Part shown: piece after piece, positions 1 to 9,100 of the stretch
Layout of the letters: every line of letters starts with the position of its first letter
How positions within the stretch are numbered: position 1 is the first letter of the stretch
Source of the DNA: Bacteroidota bacterium
GTDB taxonomy: Bacteria; Bacteroidota; Bacteroidia; Chitinophagales; Chitinophagaceae
Length of the DNA stretch: 13,676 bases
Direction of reading: 5' to 3'
Assembly: GCA_023391315.1 (NCBI GenBank)
Contig: JAEWBD010000058.1
Location: 1 to 13,676 of the forward strand
Program-made: the position numbers and the translations under genes
Notes under the pieces: model-generated
Told to the model about the DNA's origin: nothing
The model's input: only the letters and a program-made list of their open reading frames with translations
Database searches by the model: none

Positions 1-1440
1 CAGTAAAGCGTCGTCAAACCAGCTATCGTATACAATGGCAAATTCCACTTTATTCTTTTCCACAAGTTCATTTAAAAACGCCGGCGTGTCATGGCCATCT
101 TTTTTTGCTTTCGCCACATCCATATTAGCCAGTCCCCAAAGGTCAATTATGGTTGACTGGTTAAAAAAGGAAACGGCGCCAATATCATTCACGGCTATTG
201 TATCAGTATTATAAAACTTCTTTATAAAATCGCCCATTTGATATTGTTGTTCATAGATATTCTTACATGCCTGCGCCGCTTTGGAATAGGCTGCCGCGCT
301 TCTTAATATCAAAGGAAAAAAAAGAAAGAAAAAGATGAATGCGAATACCGGTAAAAGCACTTTATTTTCTCGCCACCGTAATTGTTTTGTGTATTTAATC
401 AGCAATATGGAAACGATAACCACCGCACACATAACCAGGTAAGCTTCATAACGGTAGAACCAACCGGTTTTTGCAAAAGCTAGTTGCAGCACAGTGCATA
501 TGGTAACGAATAAAATAATTAAAGAATACGCAGATTTACTTCTCAACTGTTTCCTGAAAAGTAAATAAGCGCAAGGAAGAATCAATAGAAGCCTTTGTGT
601 AGCTAATGCAGTAATACCCGTTTTGGCAAGCGTTAATTTTTCAATTAATATATTACTTACATAACCAGAGAAACCACTGTTTGACAATTCAACCGGGCTT
701 GTCTTAAGCAAAACGGAATTAGGCAGGAAATAACTGCCTTTTAGCACTGAAATAAAACCAAAGACAACCAACGGCAATATGGAAACAAAGCCAAGCAAAA
801 ATGCCGGGATGACTTTCCTGTAATATAACAGCGAGCAACAGGCAATGGCTATTATGAACAATCCTTCATACCGTATGGAACAAATAATCATCCCATATAT
901 AAACAAACTTTTGGGTATAGGCCTTTCCTTCGTTTTTGTCCATTCGGAAAAATTAAAGATAAAGAGGAAGGAGAAGAGGCATTGTATGGTATGTTCCATG
1001 CCGCTTATAATAAGTATGGGCAGCGGCGTAAAAAATATTACAAGTAATAAAATCAACAACTGCCATATAAATCCAATATCTTCTTTTTGCAACCTGCGCT
1101 GAATAACGAAGATTAAAGTAATTGCTGCAACAAGGTTTACAATAAAAGGAATTAAAGTATTTACAGAAAACAGTTTAAACAAAGCGCTTAATAACACTGT
1201 GTATAAAATGGAAGAAGACGCAGATTGAAATGTTTCCGGAGAAATGCCCCAGTTATTATACAGCGCCAGGTTTTTAGCTATTACCATATGAATATAGGTA
1301 TCATCAAGAGGGTAAATAAGCTTACCACCCGTTAACCTTAAAACCTGCATTTCAATTAAGGCAAGCGGAAGGATTAATGCAATCAGCGCTATAATTAATA
1401 CTGTGGTTTTTTGCCTGATACCGGATTTATTCTGTTGCAC
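1..1440 (-). CDS. GT-C type polytopic membrane glycosyltransferase (C-terminus cut by window edge)
   Basis: The reading frame is open for 480 codons from base 1440 to base 1 with no stop, so the end of the gene lies outside the window. The start is taken as GTG at 1440: an in-frame stop lies at 1455-1453, and the first in-frame ATG (codon 31) would remove most of the first membrane helix. Seen: a hydrophobic helix at about 13-30; then PLDDTYIHMVIAKNLA (44-59), whose DD (46-47) sits where GT-C enzymes carry the catalytic acid in the first periplasmic loop; SGMEH (146-150); RYEG (190-193); FLPNSVLLK (238-246); GWFYRYEAY (326-334); and a C-terminal soluble part with NDIGAVSFF (418-426) and IDLWGLAN (432-439). 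Many hydrophobic helices lie between. Proteins of this kind usually transfer a sugar from a polyprenyl-phosphate donor on the periplasmic side. It starts 7 bp after the TolC-like gene, so it is probably cotranscribed and coupled. The exact sugar and acceptor cannot be told. Confidence 0.87.
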   Translation of the reverse strand, partial: MQQNKSGIRQKTTVLIIALIALILPLALIEMQVLRLTGGKLIYPLDDTYIHMVIAKNLALYNNWGISPETFQSASSSILYTVLLSALFKLFSVNTLIPFIVNLVAAITLIFVIQRRLQKEDIGFIWQLLILLLVIFFTPLPILIISGMEHTIQCLFSFLFIFNFSEWTKTKERPIPKSLFIYGMIICSIRYEGLFIIAIACCSLLYYRKVIPAFLLGFVSILPLVVFGFISVLKGSYFLPNSVLLKTSPVELSNSGFSGYVSNILIEKLTLAKTGITALATQRLLLILPCAYLLFRKQLRSKSAYSLIILFVTICTVLQLAFAKTGWFYRYEAYLVMCAVVIVSILLIKYTKQLRWRENKVLLPVFAFIFFFLFFPLILRSAAAYSKAAQACKNIYEQQYQMGDFIKKFYNTDTIAVNDIGAVSFFNQSTIIDLWGLANMDVAKAKKDGHDTPAFLNELVEKNKVEFAIVYDSWFDDALL

Positions 1441-1447
1441 TATTAAT

Positions 1448-2248
1448 CTATTTTAAGGCATCTTCCAGGCTCATTCCAATTAATCTTTCCAGTTCTACTT
1501 TTATCAGGTCCTGCTGAAGCTGCAGGTCAATGCCCTTTACAATCTCATCATTGTACTTTTTTGAAGCCTCATTATACAGTTCTAAAGTTGTAGTTCCTTC
1601 TTTAAACTTTTGTTCCGTTTGCATAAAACTTATCTGCTCATCATCAATAACCTGGTTTTGAATAATCAGCAATTTTTCATTTGCCTTATATTGTTTATAA
1701 TCTTTCAGCACTTCAGCTTTTAACGATTTAGCCAATTCCTGTTGCTGCCCCTTGGCAATTGTTTGTGATTGTCTTGTTATTTTTATATCAGTTCCATTGC
1801 CCACAATCATACCTATTGGAATAGTTACACCGAAAAAATATTTTGGGTAAACATAAGCTGTAGTGCTGCTATTAGCCTTGTTTGCAAAAGATTGATCATT
1901 ATAAGAGGTAGATAAACTCAATAAGTTAAGCCAGTTGCTTCTTTGCTTTTTTAACTGGTATTCCAGTATTTTATTCTGCGCTTCTGTTTGCTTATACTGT
2001 GGTTGAGCCAACGCAAGCCGCACAAGTTTATTTTCAATTGCAGTATCATCGGCTACTCCTCTGCCCAAGAGTTTTTGCATTGAAGCCGAATGCGAAATAT
2101 TATCCTGCGGCACAGTATCAATAATGGCTTCCTGCATTGTGCCGGATGAAAATTGATTATCTGAAGGGCCTTGTGCATAAGCGCCTACGAGGCTGCTGAG
2201 GCAAATAACAAGCATTATAAATGCCGGGGCTGTTTTAGTCTTTGTCAT
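1448..2248 (-). CDS. Half-length TolC-like outer-membrane efflux-type protein
   Basis: This 266-residue protein begins with a clear signal peptide ending near residue 25 (AYA before Q26). The mature part has long amphipathic helices (about 68-107 and 151-235) around a short segment that looks like beta strands (about 109-150, including YPKYFFGVTIPIGM). That helix-strand-strand-helix order matches one repeat of the outer membrane efflux protein family (TolC, OprM). Family members normally have two such repeats in 400-500 residues, so this is about half size, yet both ends look natural: signal peptide in front, and a helix ending ERLIGMSLEDALK that resembles the usual end of a repeat. It lies between the polymerase and the GT-C gene. 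Inference: an outer-membrane or periplasmic component for polymer export, possibly working as a larger oligomer. The family assignment is fairly secure; the role is not. Confidence 0.75.
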   Translation of the reverse strand: MTKTKTAPAFIMLVICLSSLVGAYAQGPSDNQFSSGTMQEAIIDTVPQDNISHSASMQKLLGRGVADDTAIENKLVRLALAQPQYKQTEAQNKILEYQLKKQRSNWLNLLSLSTSYNDQSFANKANSSTTAYVYPKYFFGVTIPIGMIVGNGTDIKITRQSQTIAKGQQQELAKSLKAEVLKDYKQYKANEKLLIIQNQVIDDEQISFMQTEQKFKEGTTTLELYNEASKKYNDEIVKGIDLQLQQDLIKVELERLIGMSLEDALK

Positions 2249-2277
2249 TTTAATTTTGATTTTTAGTTTTTCACCAA

Positions 2278-2293
2278 TGCGGCGTGCGCTGCA
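2278..2293 (-). other. Small GC-rich imperfect hairpin in the polymerase/TolC-like gap
   Basis: In the 51-bp gap between two A/T-rich genes, the minus strand reads TGCAGCGCACGCCGCA, which can fold into a short imperfect stem (TGC/GCA and GC/GC around one A-C mismatch, with a four-base loop). It is not followed by a run of T, so it is not a normal terminator. It could be a small RNA stem affecting processing or translation of the next gene, or chance. Confidence 0.2.
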
Positions 2294-2299
2294 CCGGTT

Positions 2300-3844
2300 T
2301 TAGGTATATTTAAGTTCTGGATTTTCTCTTTTTTGCGTGTTAACTGAATCTTCTTCGCTCTTTCTAAAATCTTTCAGCTTAAGAGTTAAAGCAATTATTG
2401 GATAATATACCACGGTATCGGTAATCTGTCCAATGGCATCCTGTGCAAAATCGGCAATATAAAATGAAAATAAAAATGCACAGGAAGCTGCATATAATAC
2501 TTTAGCATCCGCATCATCCGTATCAAAATAGCCGCGAATACAATTTTTTAAAACAACAAAATACAAAACACAAATGAAGATCAGGCCAACCCATCCTGTT
2601 TCCAAAGCTTTTTTAAGATAACCACTATCCGGAGGAAATCCTGCCAGGTAATGTGATGGATTAAAGCGCAAGCCACCGGCGCCGGTTGTGCACAATCCGC
2701 CTCCAATGGGATGGGAATAAATGTAAGGCTGAATAAACGCCCTGTTCGTTTCCCTCACTTTATAAGAATCATCATTGGTACTATTGAAAGTAGTTCTAAA
2801 GCGGTTAACCGTAGCATTACCATAAAAAGGGCCATACATTAAAGCAACAAAACCCAATACAGCAAATACTGTAAATATCTGCGTGCTCTTTTTATTGATC
2901 GTTAGCAGCATAAACATTACCAATCCCGCAGCTGCCATTGCATTCGCAGTTCTTGTACCTGAATATGCCATTCCTAAAAACATGAGTATAACACCTGCGA
3001 GTATAGTTAATTTAACAGGTAATCTTTTTTCATTCACGGCTATTATTAAATAGAAAATTCCGCAGGATGCCATCATGATGCCATAAGCTGTGGGATCGGA
3101 CATAGTGGAGAATTTGCGAAAATCACCAGCAATAAAGATCAATCCAAAGCGGTTATCATCAGCCATCGCCCATGCCCTTTCATAATCAAATAAACCATGC
3201 CATTGCTGAATGCAGCCATATAAGCCGGTGATTGTGCAAACAATAAATAAACCCGTTAAAAATTTCCGCACACTTTCATAACTGTCAAAGGCTTTGTAGG
3301 CGATGAAAAGAAAAACTAATGTGCCCAGTGATTTTCTGATGGTTTGGAACCACCCGTCGAACGAACGGGCGTAAGGGTTGAACAATTCAATCATCAGGTA
3401 AAAAAACAAGGCGAGGATAGCAATAACAACAGGCGTGTGCACAAATTCATCCACTGTTTTTTTAAGATGCACCCGCTTTACAAAAAAACTGAATAACGTG
3501 GCAAGCATCAATATATCCGATGCTACACCCGTTGGAAATTCATCATTAAAAAAGAAACGTGAAAAAGCAAAGGCAAAAAATGAATAAATAAGATTGATGA
3601 ACAAACCGGTTAGCGTATCTAACATGCAGGCAAGCACAACAGCTACACCGCATATTAACCCGGCAATACCAATGCCTAAAGTTGTTTGGGCGGCGAAAAG
3701 ATACCCCAGCGCTATAGCAAAAAAAGCAATCAGGATATAGCCAATAACGTTGTTCAGTTTTTGCTCAATAAATATCTTATGCAAAAACCTGCCAACTTTA
3801 AGCGATAATGAATCCTTAAACCGTGCTATATCAGAAAAAGCCAT
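2300..3844 (-). CDS. O-antigen ligase / Wzy-type polysaccharide polymerase, inner membrane
   Basis: This 514-residue protein is strongly hydrophobic, with about 11-12 likely membrane helices from residue 33 to about 490 and a charged cytoplasmic tail. Landmarks of the O-antigen ligase/polymerase superfamily (Wzy_C-like) are visible: FSTMSDPTAYG (245-255), AYSGTRTA (293-300), a large central periplasmic loop with many Arg and Asn (about 345-400) containing SHPIGGGL (377-384), and DSGYLKKALETGWVGL (406-421), the usual end of the loop leading into the next helix. Family members use undecaprenyl-diphosphate-linked glycans in the periplasm, either joining repeat units (Wzy) or transferring them to lipid A core (WaaL). 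With the chain-length co-polymerase two genes upstream, a Wzy-like polymerase is favoured. The start ATG at 3844 lies one base after the stop of the 33-residue membrane protein, which suggests translational coupling. Confidence 0.82.
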   Translation of the reverse strand: MAFSDIARFKDSLSLKVGRFLHKIFIEQKLNNVIGYILIAFFAIALGYLFAAQTTLGIGIAGLICGVAVVLACMLDTLTGLFINLIYSFFAFAFSRFFFNDEFPTGVASDILMLATLFSFFVKRVHLKKTVDEFVHTPVVIAILALFFYLMIELFNPYARSFDGWFQTIRKSLGTLVFLFIAYKAFDSYESVRKFLTGLFIVCTITGLYGCIQQWHGLFDYERAWAMADDNRFGLIFIAGDFRKFSTMSDPTAYGIMMASCGIFYLIIAVNEKRLPVKLTILAGVILMFLGMAYSGTRTANAMAAAGLVMFMLLTINKKSTQIFTVFAVLGFVALMYGPFYGNATVNRFRTTFNSTNDDSYKVRETNRAFIQPYIYSHPIGGGLCTTGAGGLRFNPSHYLAGFPPDSGYLKKALETGWVGLIFICVLYFVVLKNCIRGYFDTDDADAKVLYAASCAFLFSFYIADFAQDAIGQITDTVVYYPIIALTLKLKDFRKSEEDSVNTQKRENPELKYT

Positions 3845-3845
3845 G

Positions 3846-3947
3846 CTAAAAGAATAATATTTTCAGGAAAATATAAACCAGTATGGCGGCTGCTGCCAGT
3901 GTTACTATTTTTTCGTGAAGCGATACTTTTCTCCTGGTCATGATCAT
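3846..3947 (-). CDS. 33-residue single-pass membrane microprotein (unknown function)
   Basis: A short frame begins with ATG at 3947 (a second in-frame ATG lies at 3941) and ends at TAG 3848-3846. The protein starts MIMTRRKVSLHEK, a basic stretch, followed by a hydrophobic helix from about residue 14 to 33 that ends with FF. By the positive-inside rule the N-terminus would be cytoplasmic. It exactly fills the gap between two operon genes: 25 bp after the co-polymerase stop, and one base before the polymerase ATG. That fit, and the sharp basic-then-hydrophobic layout, suggest a real gene rather than chance. I do not recognise a family. Inference: an accessory subunit of the polymerase/co-polymerase pair, or a leader peptide coupling translation of the polymerase. 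It is short enough to be missed by automatic annotation. Confidence 0.6.
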   Translation of the reverse strand: MIMTRRKVSLHEKIVTLAAAAILVYIFLKILFF

Positions 3948-3972
3948 AGGAATTAAATTATAAAATAATTGA

Positions 3973-6162
3973 TCAGGCGTCGTTCAGGGTTTCTAACTGA
4001 ACCATATTTAAAACAGAGCCGCAGAATTTACCGTTTAAGTTTTTGAAAAATTTTATTGACTCTTTATCAATTTGCTTAATGGCCTGCTTTGCAGAAAAGA
4101 TAGCTACAATGCCATCAACATATTGAGTTAGTTCTTTACTGTCTGAAAAATCATTAAGCGGCGGGCCTTCAAGAAAAATATAATCATACACCGATGTTAA
4201 TTTCTGCAAATGCTGCAACAGGTTTTTTGCAGGCAACACTTCTGAAGGTGTATAATCTCCGCCACTGCAGCCAATTACATAAATCATTCCTGTACGCACA
4301 TCTACAGAAGCATTTTGAATTTCTTCAATTAACTTATCATCTGCATCATCCGCAATAATTTTTTCCAAAACGGGCGTACCATTTAGCTGAACAGTAAGAT
4401 CATTATTGCAAAAGTTGGTATCAATAATCAATACTTTCTTTTTACTCAGGCTTAAGCTGTAAGATAAGGCCTGGATTAAAGTTGTTTTACCCTGTCCTTT
4501 TTTTGTGCTGGTAAAAAGGAAAATCTTTTTGCCGCTGTTCTCCACTTCATATCTGAACTTCCTAAGCGATTCCCTGAATTTATTTTCGCGGTTTTTTTCC
4601 AGCTTATCTATGGTTGATGATGTATTGGCAACAACCTGCGCGATGTCTTTATTTTTTAGATTGGTAAAATTTATAAGGGCTAACAACTTAAGGTTTACAA
4701 TGCGGGAAAATATAGTGGGCGTTTTTACAGACGCATCAAGGTATGTAAGAAACACTATAATTAAAATTGAACAAACCATTACAGCCATACCGGCCATGCC
4801 CACAATGAGAAGACGCTTTGATGGCTCCGGTTCAATTGCAGGCTGGCCAACCAGTATTTGGTGAAAATTATTTACAGCCGCATTGCTCTGATCTACGGCA
4901 GTATTATATTTCTGCAAAAGGTCCAGGTATTCCTTATCAGAAAGATCTGCATCTTTTGATAAGCTCTGGGCCTGAGCGCTCCTGCTTGCGGCGCTGCTAA
5001 CACTGCCCTTCAATTGGTTAATTTTACCCTGAAGCGAAGCGATATGCAATTTTGCCGCTTCAATGCTCACTTCCAAATCACTTTTTCTTTGCAGCAAAGT
5101 AGATTTATCAAGCAATGATGAGCTGCCACCTGTTGCAGCACCTACAGATTTTATCTTATTCTGATATTGCGCTTTTAAATCATTGTACCTATTCAGTGCA
5201 TCCTGGTCTGTGGAGCCACTATTCAGGTATTGCTGGTTGGCAGCATTCATCTGATTGCGCAGTTTAAGCACTTCACTGTTATCAACGGTGGCTGCCGGGC
5301 CGCCGGCATTGCCAAGTTGTTTGTTAACGCTTCTTAAGGCTATCTGGCTAGTGGCCAGTTTATCCTGCTCTTCGTCAAGTGTTTGCTGCAGGCTGCTTAT
5401 TAAGTCAAAACTGCTTTTATTGGCATCGTCCACATTCATCAACCCGGTTGAAGCAATTTTCTGATTAGCTTCCATTCGGTCCTGCCTTTTCCTTTCCAGC
5501 AAACTCTGTAATGTGTCTATAGATTCTGAAGTTCGTTCGGTGCGGATAAATTTATAATAACGAACAAAGTCTTTATAAACATTATTAACAACAAACGCCG
5601 AAAGCTCGGGGTTTTCAGACCGGTAATCTATCTGAATATAATCTGTTCTTTCAAGCCTGTAAACATTCAGGCTGCTGGCCAGTGAACCATAATCATAACC
5701 GTATAACCGCAAAAACTCAATCAGTTTTTTCTCTTCTGGTTTATAAGATGTAAGCACGCTCATGGAGTTGAGTTTTCCATTGAAAACTTCCTTTGCGTGA
5801 TTTATATCTACAGCTTTATAAACATCAGACTGCTTTTGTTCATTGCTTAAATTTCTGAAAGCCTGTGATGGATTTTCAAGATCATGAAGAATAACACTGT
5901 ACGACAACAGGCTCATAACCGTTGGCGAAGTAAATGTTACAATTGCATTATTGAATTTCGTATCAGCCTCAAAGAAATTATTTTCTCCGTTCACGCTTAC
6001 AACATCATTGGTAGTAAAGCCCGTTGATACCTGCGCAATAGAACGATACTCCGATGGCTGGTCTTTGGTAAAATACCAGGCTATGAATGCGGCCAGAATA
6101 GCAGAACCCACTATTATCCATTTTCTCTTCAACAAAACCCTTAGCAGGTAAACGAAATCCAT
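3973..6162 (-). CDS. Polysaccharide co-polymerase (Wzz/Wzc type) with degenerate BY-kinase-like P-loop domain
   Basis: This 729-residue protein has the layout of Wzc-type co-polymerases: a helix at about 15-31, a periplasmic region to about 450 with long coiled-coil stretches (about 205-285, 295-335 and 350-435), a proline-rich segment PAIEPEPSKR (441-450), a second helix (about 451-474), then a cytoplasmic nucleotide-binding domain. Walker A is STKKGQGKTT (552-561, K559). The Walker A' region is VLIIDTNF (577-584), keeping the first Asp but not the DxDxR pattern. The Walker B position reads YIFLEGPP (661-668), with Glu where active bacterial tyrosine kinases have Asp. There is no tyrosine cluster at the C-terminus; the last Tyr is 681. 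These proteins control polymer chain length with the Wzy polymerase. Here ATP binding is plausible, but tyrosine autokinase activity is doubtful. The gene starts 16 bp after the giant secreted protein and has no Shine-Dalgarno sequence. Confidence 0.88.
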   Translation of the reverse strand: MDFVYLLRVLLKRKWIIVGSAILAAFIAWYFTKDQPSEYRSIAQVSTGFTTNDVVSVNGENNFFEADTKFNNAIVTFTSPTVMSLLSYSVILHDLENPSQAFRNLSNEQKQSDVYKAVDINHAKEVFNGKLNSMSVLTSYKPEEKKLIEFLRLYGYDYGSLASSLNVYRLERTDYIQIDYRSENPELSAFVVNNVYKDFVRYYKFIRTERTSESIDTLQSLLERKRQDRMEANQKIASTGLMNVDDANKSSFDLISSLQQTLDEEQDKLATSQIALRSVNKQLGNAGGPAATVDNSEVLKLRNQMNAANQQYLNSGSTDQDALNRYNDLKAQYQNKIKSVGAATGGSSSLLDKSTLLQRKSDLEVSIEAAKLHIASLQGKINQLKGSVSSAASRSAQAQSLSKDADLSDKEYLDLLQKYNTAVDQSNAAVNNFHQILVGQPAIEPEPSKRLLIVGMAGMAVMVCSILIIVFLTYLDASVKTPTIFSRIVNLKLLALINFTNLKNKDIAQVVANTSSTIDKLEKNRENKFRESLRKFRYEVENSGKKIFLFTSTKKGQGKTTLIQALSYSLSLSKKKVLIIDTNFCNNDLTVQLNGTPVLEKIIADDADDKLIEEIQNASVDVRTGMIYVIGCSGGDYTPSEVLPAKNLLQHLQKLTSVYDYIFLEGPPLNDFSDSKELTQYVDGIVAIFSAKQAIKQIDKESIKFFKNLNGKFCGSVLNMVQLETLNDA

Positions 6163-6178
6163 ACAAGTTTTTTAATAG

Positions 6179-9100
6179 TTAATGCTGTTTCGTTATTCTT
6201 ATTGTTTCACTGGTTTTTGTATTAAGCGCTGTAAGTTTAACCATGTATATGCCGGAAGAAAGGCCATTACGGGGCTTAATCGTAACCGAGTTATTTCCTT
6301 TAAACAGGTTTAAGAAACGATTTTTATATAAAAGTTTGCCGCTTACATCGTAAATCTCAACTTCCACATTATCTTTTGCCGGTAAATTAAACGACAGTGT
6401 AAAATTACTGATGAACGGATTAGGATAAGCGGTTAAGTTGTCAAAGCCGCTTTTTAATTCGTTAACGCTAACATCAGTTATTTTTTTAGCGCTTGCCGAA
6501 GCAATTGCTGATTGCTGTTGCGGTAATGAAGAAGGCAGCGCTGGCACAGGGTCGCTGTAAGCCTGAACTATCATCGCTCCTATTAAACCAAATTGTGATG
6601 TTGATGTGCCCGGCGCAATGGTAATATTAATTTCACCATTTTCATCAGGCCTTATACCATAAGCAGTAACCGTACCCTGTGTGTTCAAGGATGTATTTAA
6701 CAACACCGTTTTTCCATTTGCAGTATAAGCAACATTTACATCGCCCCATGCCCTTGAGCTTGCAAAGAATGTAAGATCATAGTTCATGTTAAGATTAAGG
6801 TTGCTTAGTTTGAGATAAGCCACCTGGCCGGGGAATAATACATAGCTCTGTGAGAGAACCTTATCAGGGAATAAACCGGAGTTGTTGCCCGTTACATTAC
6901 CATCACCATATAATCCTGCGAAAGAATTCAATTCCGTCATAGTCATGCTTGAAGGATTATTTGCCTCATCTGTAAAATTAGACCAAACATAACCCTTTTG
7001 CGGAGGTACAGCGGTATTATACCATGGCGATGGAGCCAGGCTGTCCTGCGTAAAGTTTACATAAATGGCATAGGCTAAAGTATAAGCAACAGCAACATTT
7101 GAGAAAGCTGATTTATCTGCATTCTTCGCAGCCCTGACTATATAGTAATAAGTCTTGTTCTGCACTAAATTCTGATCTGTATAAGTTGAAGTATTGGCAG
7201 AAACGGTGTTGATTAATTTGTATGTTCCGTTGCTGCTGTCTGCTCTCCATACTTCAAAGCCGGTTTCATCAAAAGACTTGTCAATCCAGCGTAAACTTAC
7301 CGATGTGCGTTTATTGGCTGTAACAATTAATCCTGAAGGATTAATCAATGTGGCCGGACTATCATAAGCCTGGATAATAAGCGAGCTGAGGAAAGCATAA
7401 TCAGCACCGGCGGCTTTTGCCACAGAAATTGTAACCTCTCCGCTGCTATTGGGCGCAATACCATTAATCTGGACTGTTTTATTAATGTTATACGTTGCAT
7501 TAAGTGTTACGGTTTGACCGTTAATGGTAAAGTTGGTTGTTCCGTTCAGGCCATCATCATGGCTGTTAAAGAATATAAAGCTGTATAATTTACTTGTTGA
7601 CAAACCTGATATCCTTATTGTTCTTGCCGTTGTTGAACTTTCAAATTCACCTGTGCGCATTACAACATCAGGATAGATACCTTTATTATTGCCGGGCCTC
7701 ATGCCAGATGCAACAACGCCTTCAAAGCCATTCACCAATGTAACCGTAATGGAAGTTGAATTATTATCCGCATCTTTTATATTATTAAATACAGTTCCTG
7801 AAGAGGGCCACCCGGTTAAATTATTCCAGGGTTTATCAGCAAGGCTTCCTTCAGAGAAGTTTAGATAAACAGAACTGGTGTTATCAGTAACTGTAATATT
7901 AAAGCTTGTTGTGCTTGTTGAATCGCTGTTATCTTTTGCTGTAACGGTTATACCCTGGTAGAAACCGATGGTTCCTGTTGGAGGATTTACCTGGAACGAA
8001 CCTGTTCCATTACCATTATCTGTAAATGTTACAAAAGATGGTAACTGTGAAGCGGTTAAAGTAACATGATCTGATGCATCATCTTTGGCAATAACCTGCA
8101 CGGTTTGCTGCGTGCCGTTCTTAATAATAATATTGCTGATAGCATTTAAAACCGGTGTTTTATTAACCGTTAGTATGCCGGCAATATTTGAATAACCGGA
8201 ATTACCATAACTGTTTGATGCAAGTATTTTGTAATAATACTGCGTACCGCCAGTGGCTGAAGTATCCAGGTAGCTTGTTGCATTAGCATCAATAGTATTA
8301 ATTAAAACATAACCTGAGTTTTGTGCAGCAGAGCGGTAAATTTTGAAATTATCTTCATTATATGCAAGATCATTCCAGGATAATTGTACGCCGCTGCCTG
8401 TGCCATCAGCAATTAATGACGTTGGCGTAATTGGTGCAGAACCATCATCCAAAATTGAATTAATAACCAAGGCATTTATATAACCAACCGGTGTATTGGC
8501 ATCTCCTTTAGCCATAGTAAACGTAATTATTCCGTCTGCATTCGCTTTCAAACCACCGATTGAAACAGTTTGTTGTGTATTACCCTGCACATATTGAGAA
8601 ACCGTTTGGTTGCCGATTGTAAAGGATGTTGTGCCATTATCCGCAGCACCCGGCCATGAACTTGCAGCAAGGAAAGTAAAGGTGTATTTTAATGCTGTAT
8701 CAAGGCCTGTAACCTGAACATCCACTGTTTCAGGGCCACCGAAAATTCCAAAATAATAGTAATCCTTCAACACCGCATCCGGGTAAACACCAGAATTATT
8801 ACCGGTTTCAGGACCACCATTGCTGGTTGCATACCAACCTGTTTGCATGTTCAGGCCAACGGTTGTAGTATTACCATTTGCATCTTTTAAATTATTCGTG
8901 GTAACACCTGTTATATTATTCCATGGCGTACCGATATTATCAACATCTTTAAACCTTGCATAAATGGTTTTGTTCGGATCTTTATCAGTTACTGCTATAT
9001 TAAATGATCTTGTAGCAAAGCCACCATTGCCATCGCTGGCTTTCACATTAACCGTATAAGAACCGGCAGCAGCATAAGTTGGATGCAACTGCAGCTGTGC

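Noticed and set aside
845..1102. Plus-strand frame of 85 codons
   Set aside because: It lies wholly inside the GT-C gene on the minus strand, has no recognisable domain or signal, and the opposite strand has clear family motifs.
2278..2293. Intrinsic terminator after the polymerase gene
   Set aside because: The stem is short and mismatched, and no T run follows it on either strand.
4505..5464. Three plus-strand frames inside the co-polymerase gene
   Set aside because: They are opposite-strand shadows of coiled-coil and membrane coding sequence, with Leu/Ser-rich composition and no gene-like context.
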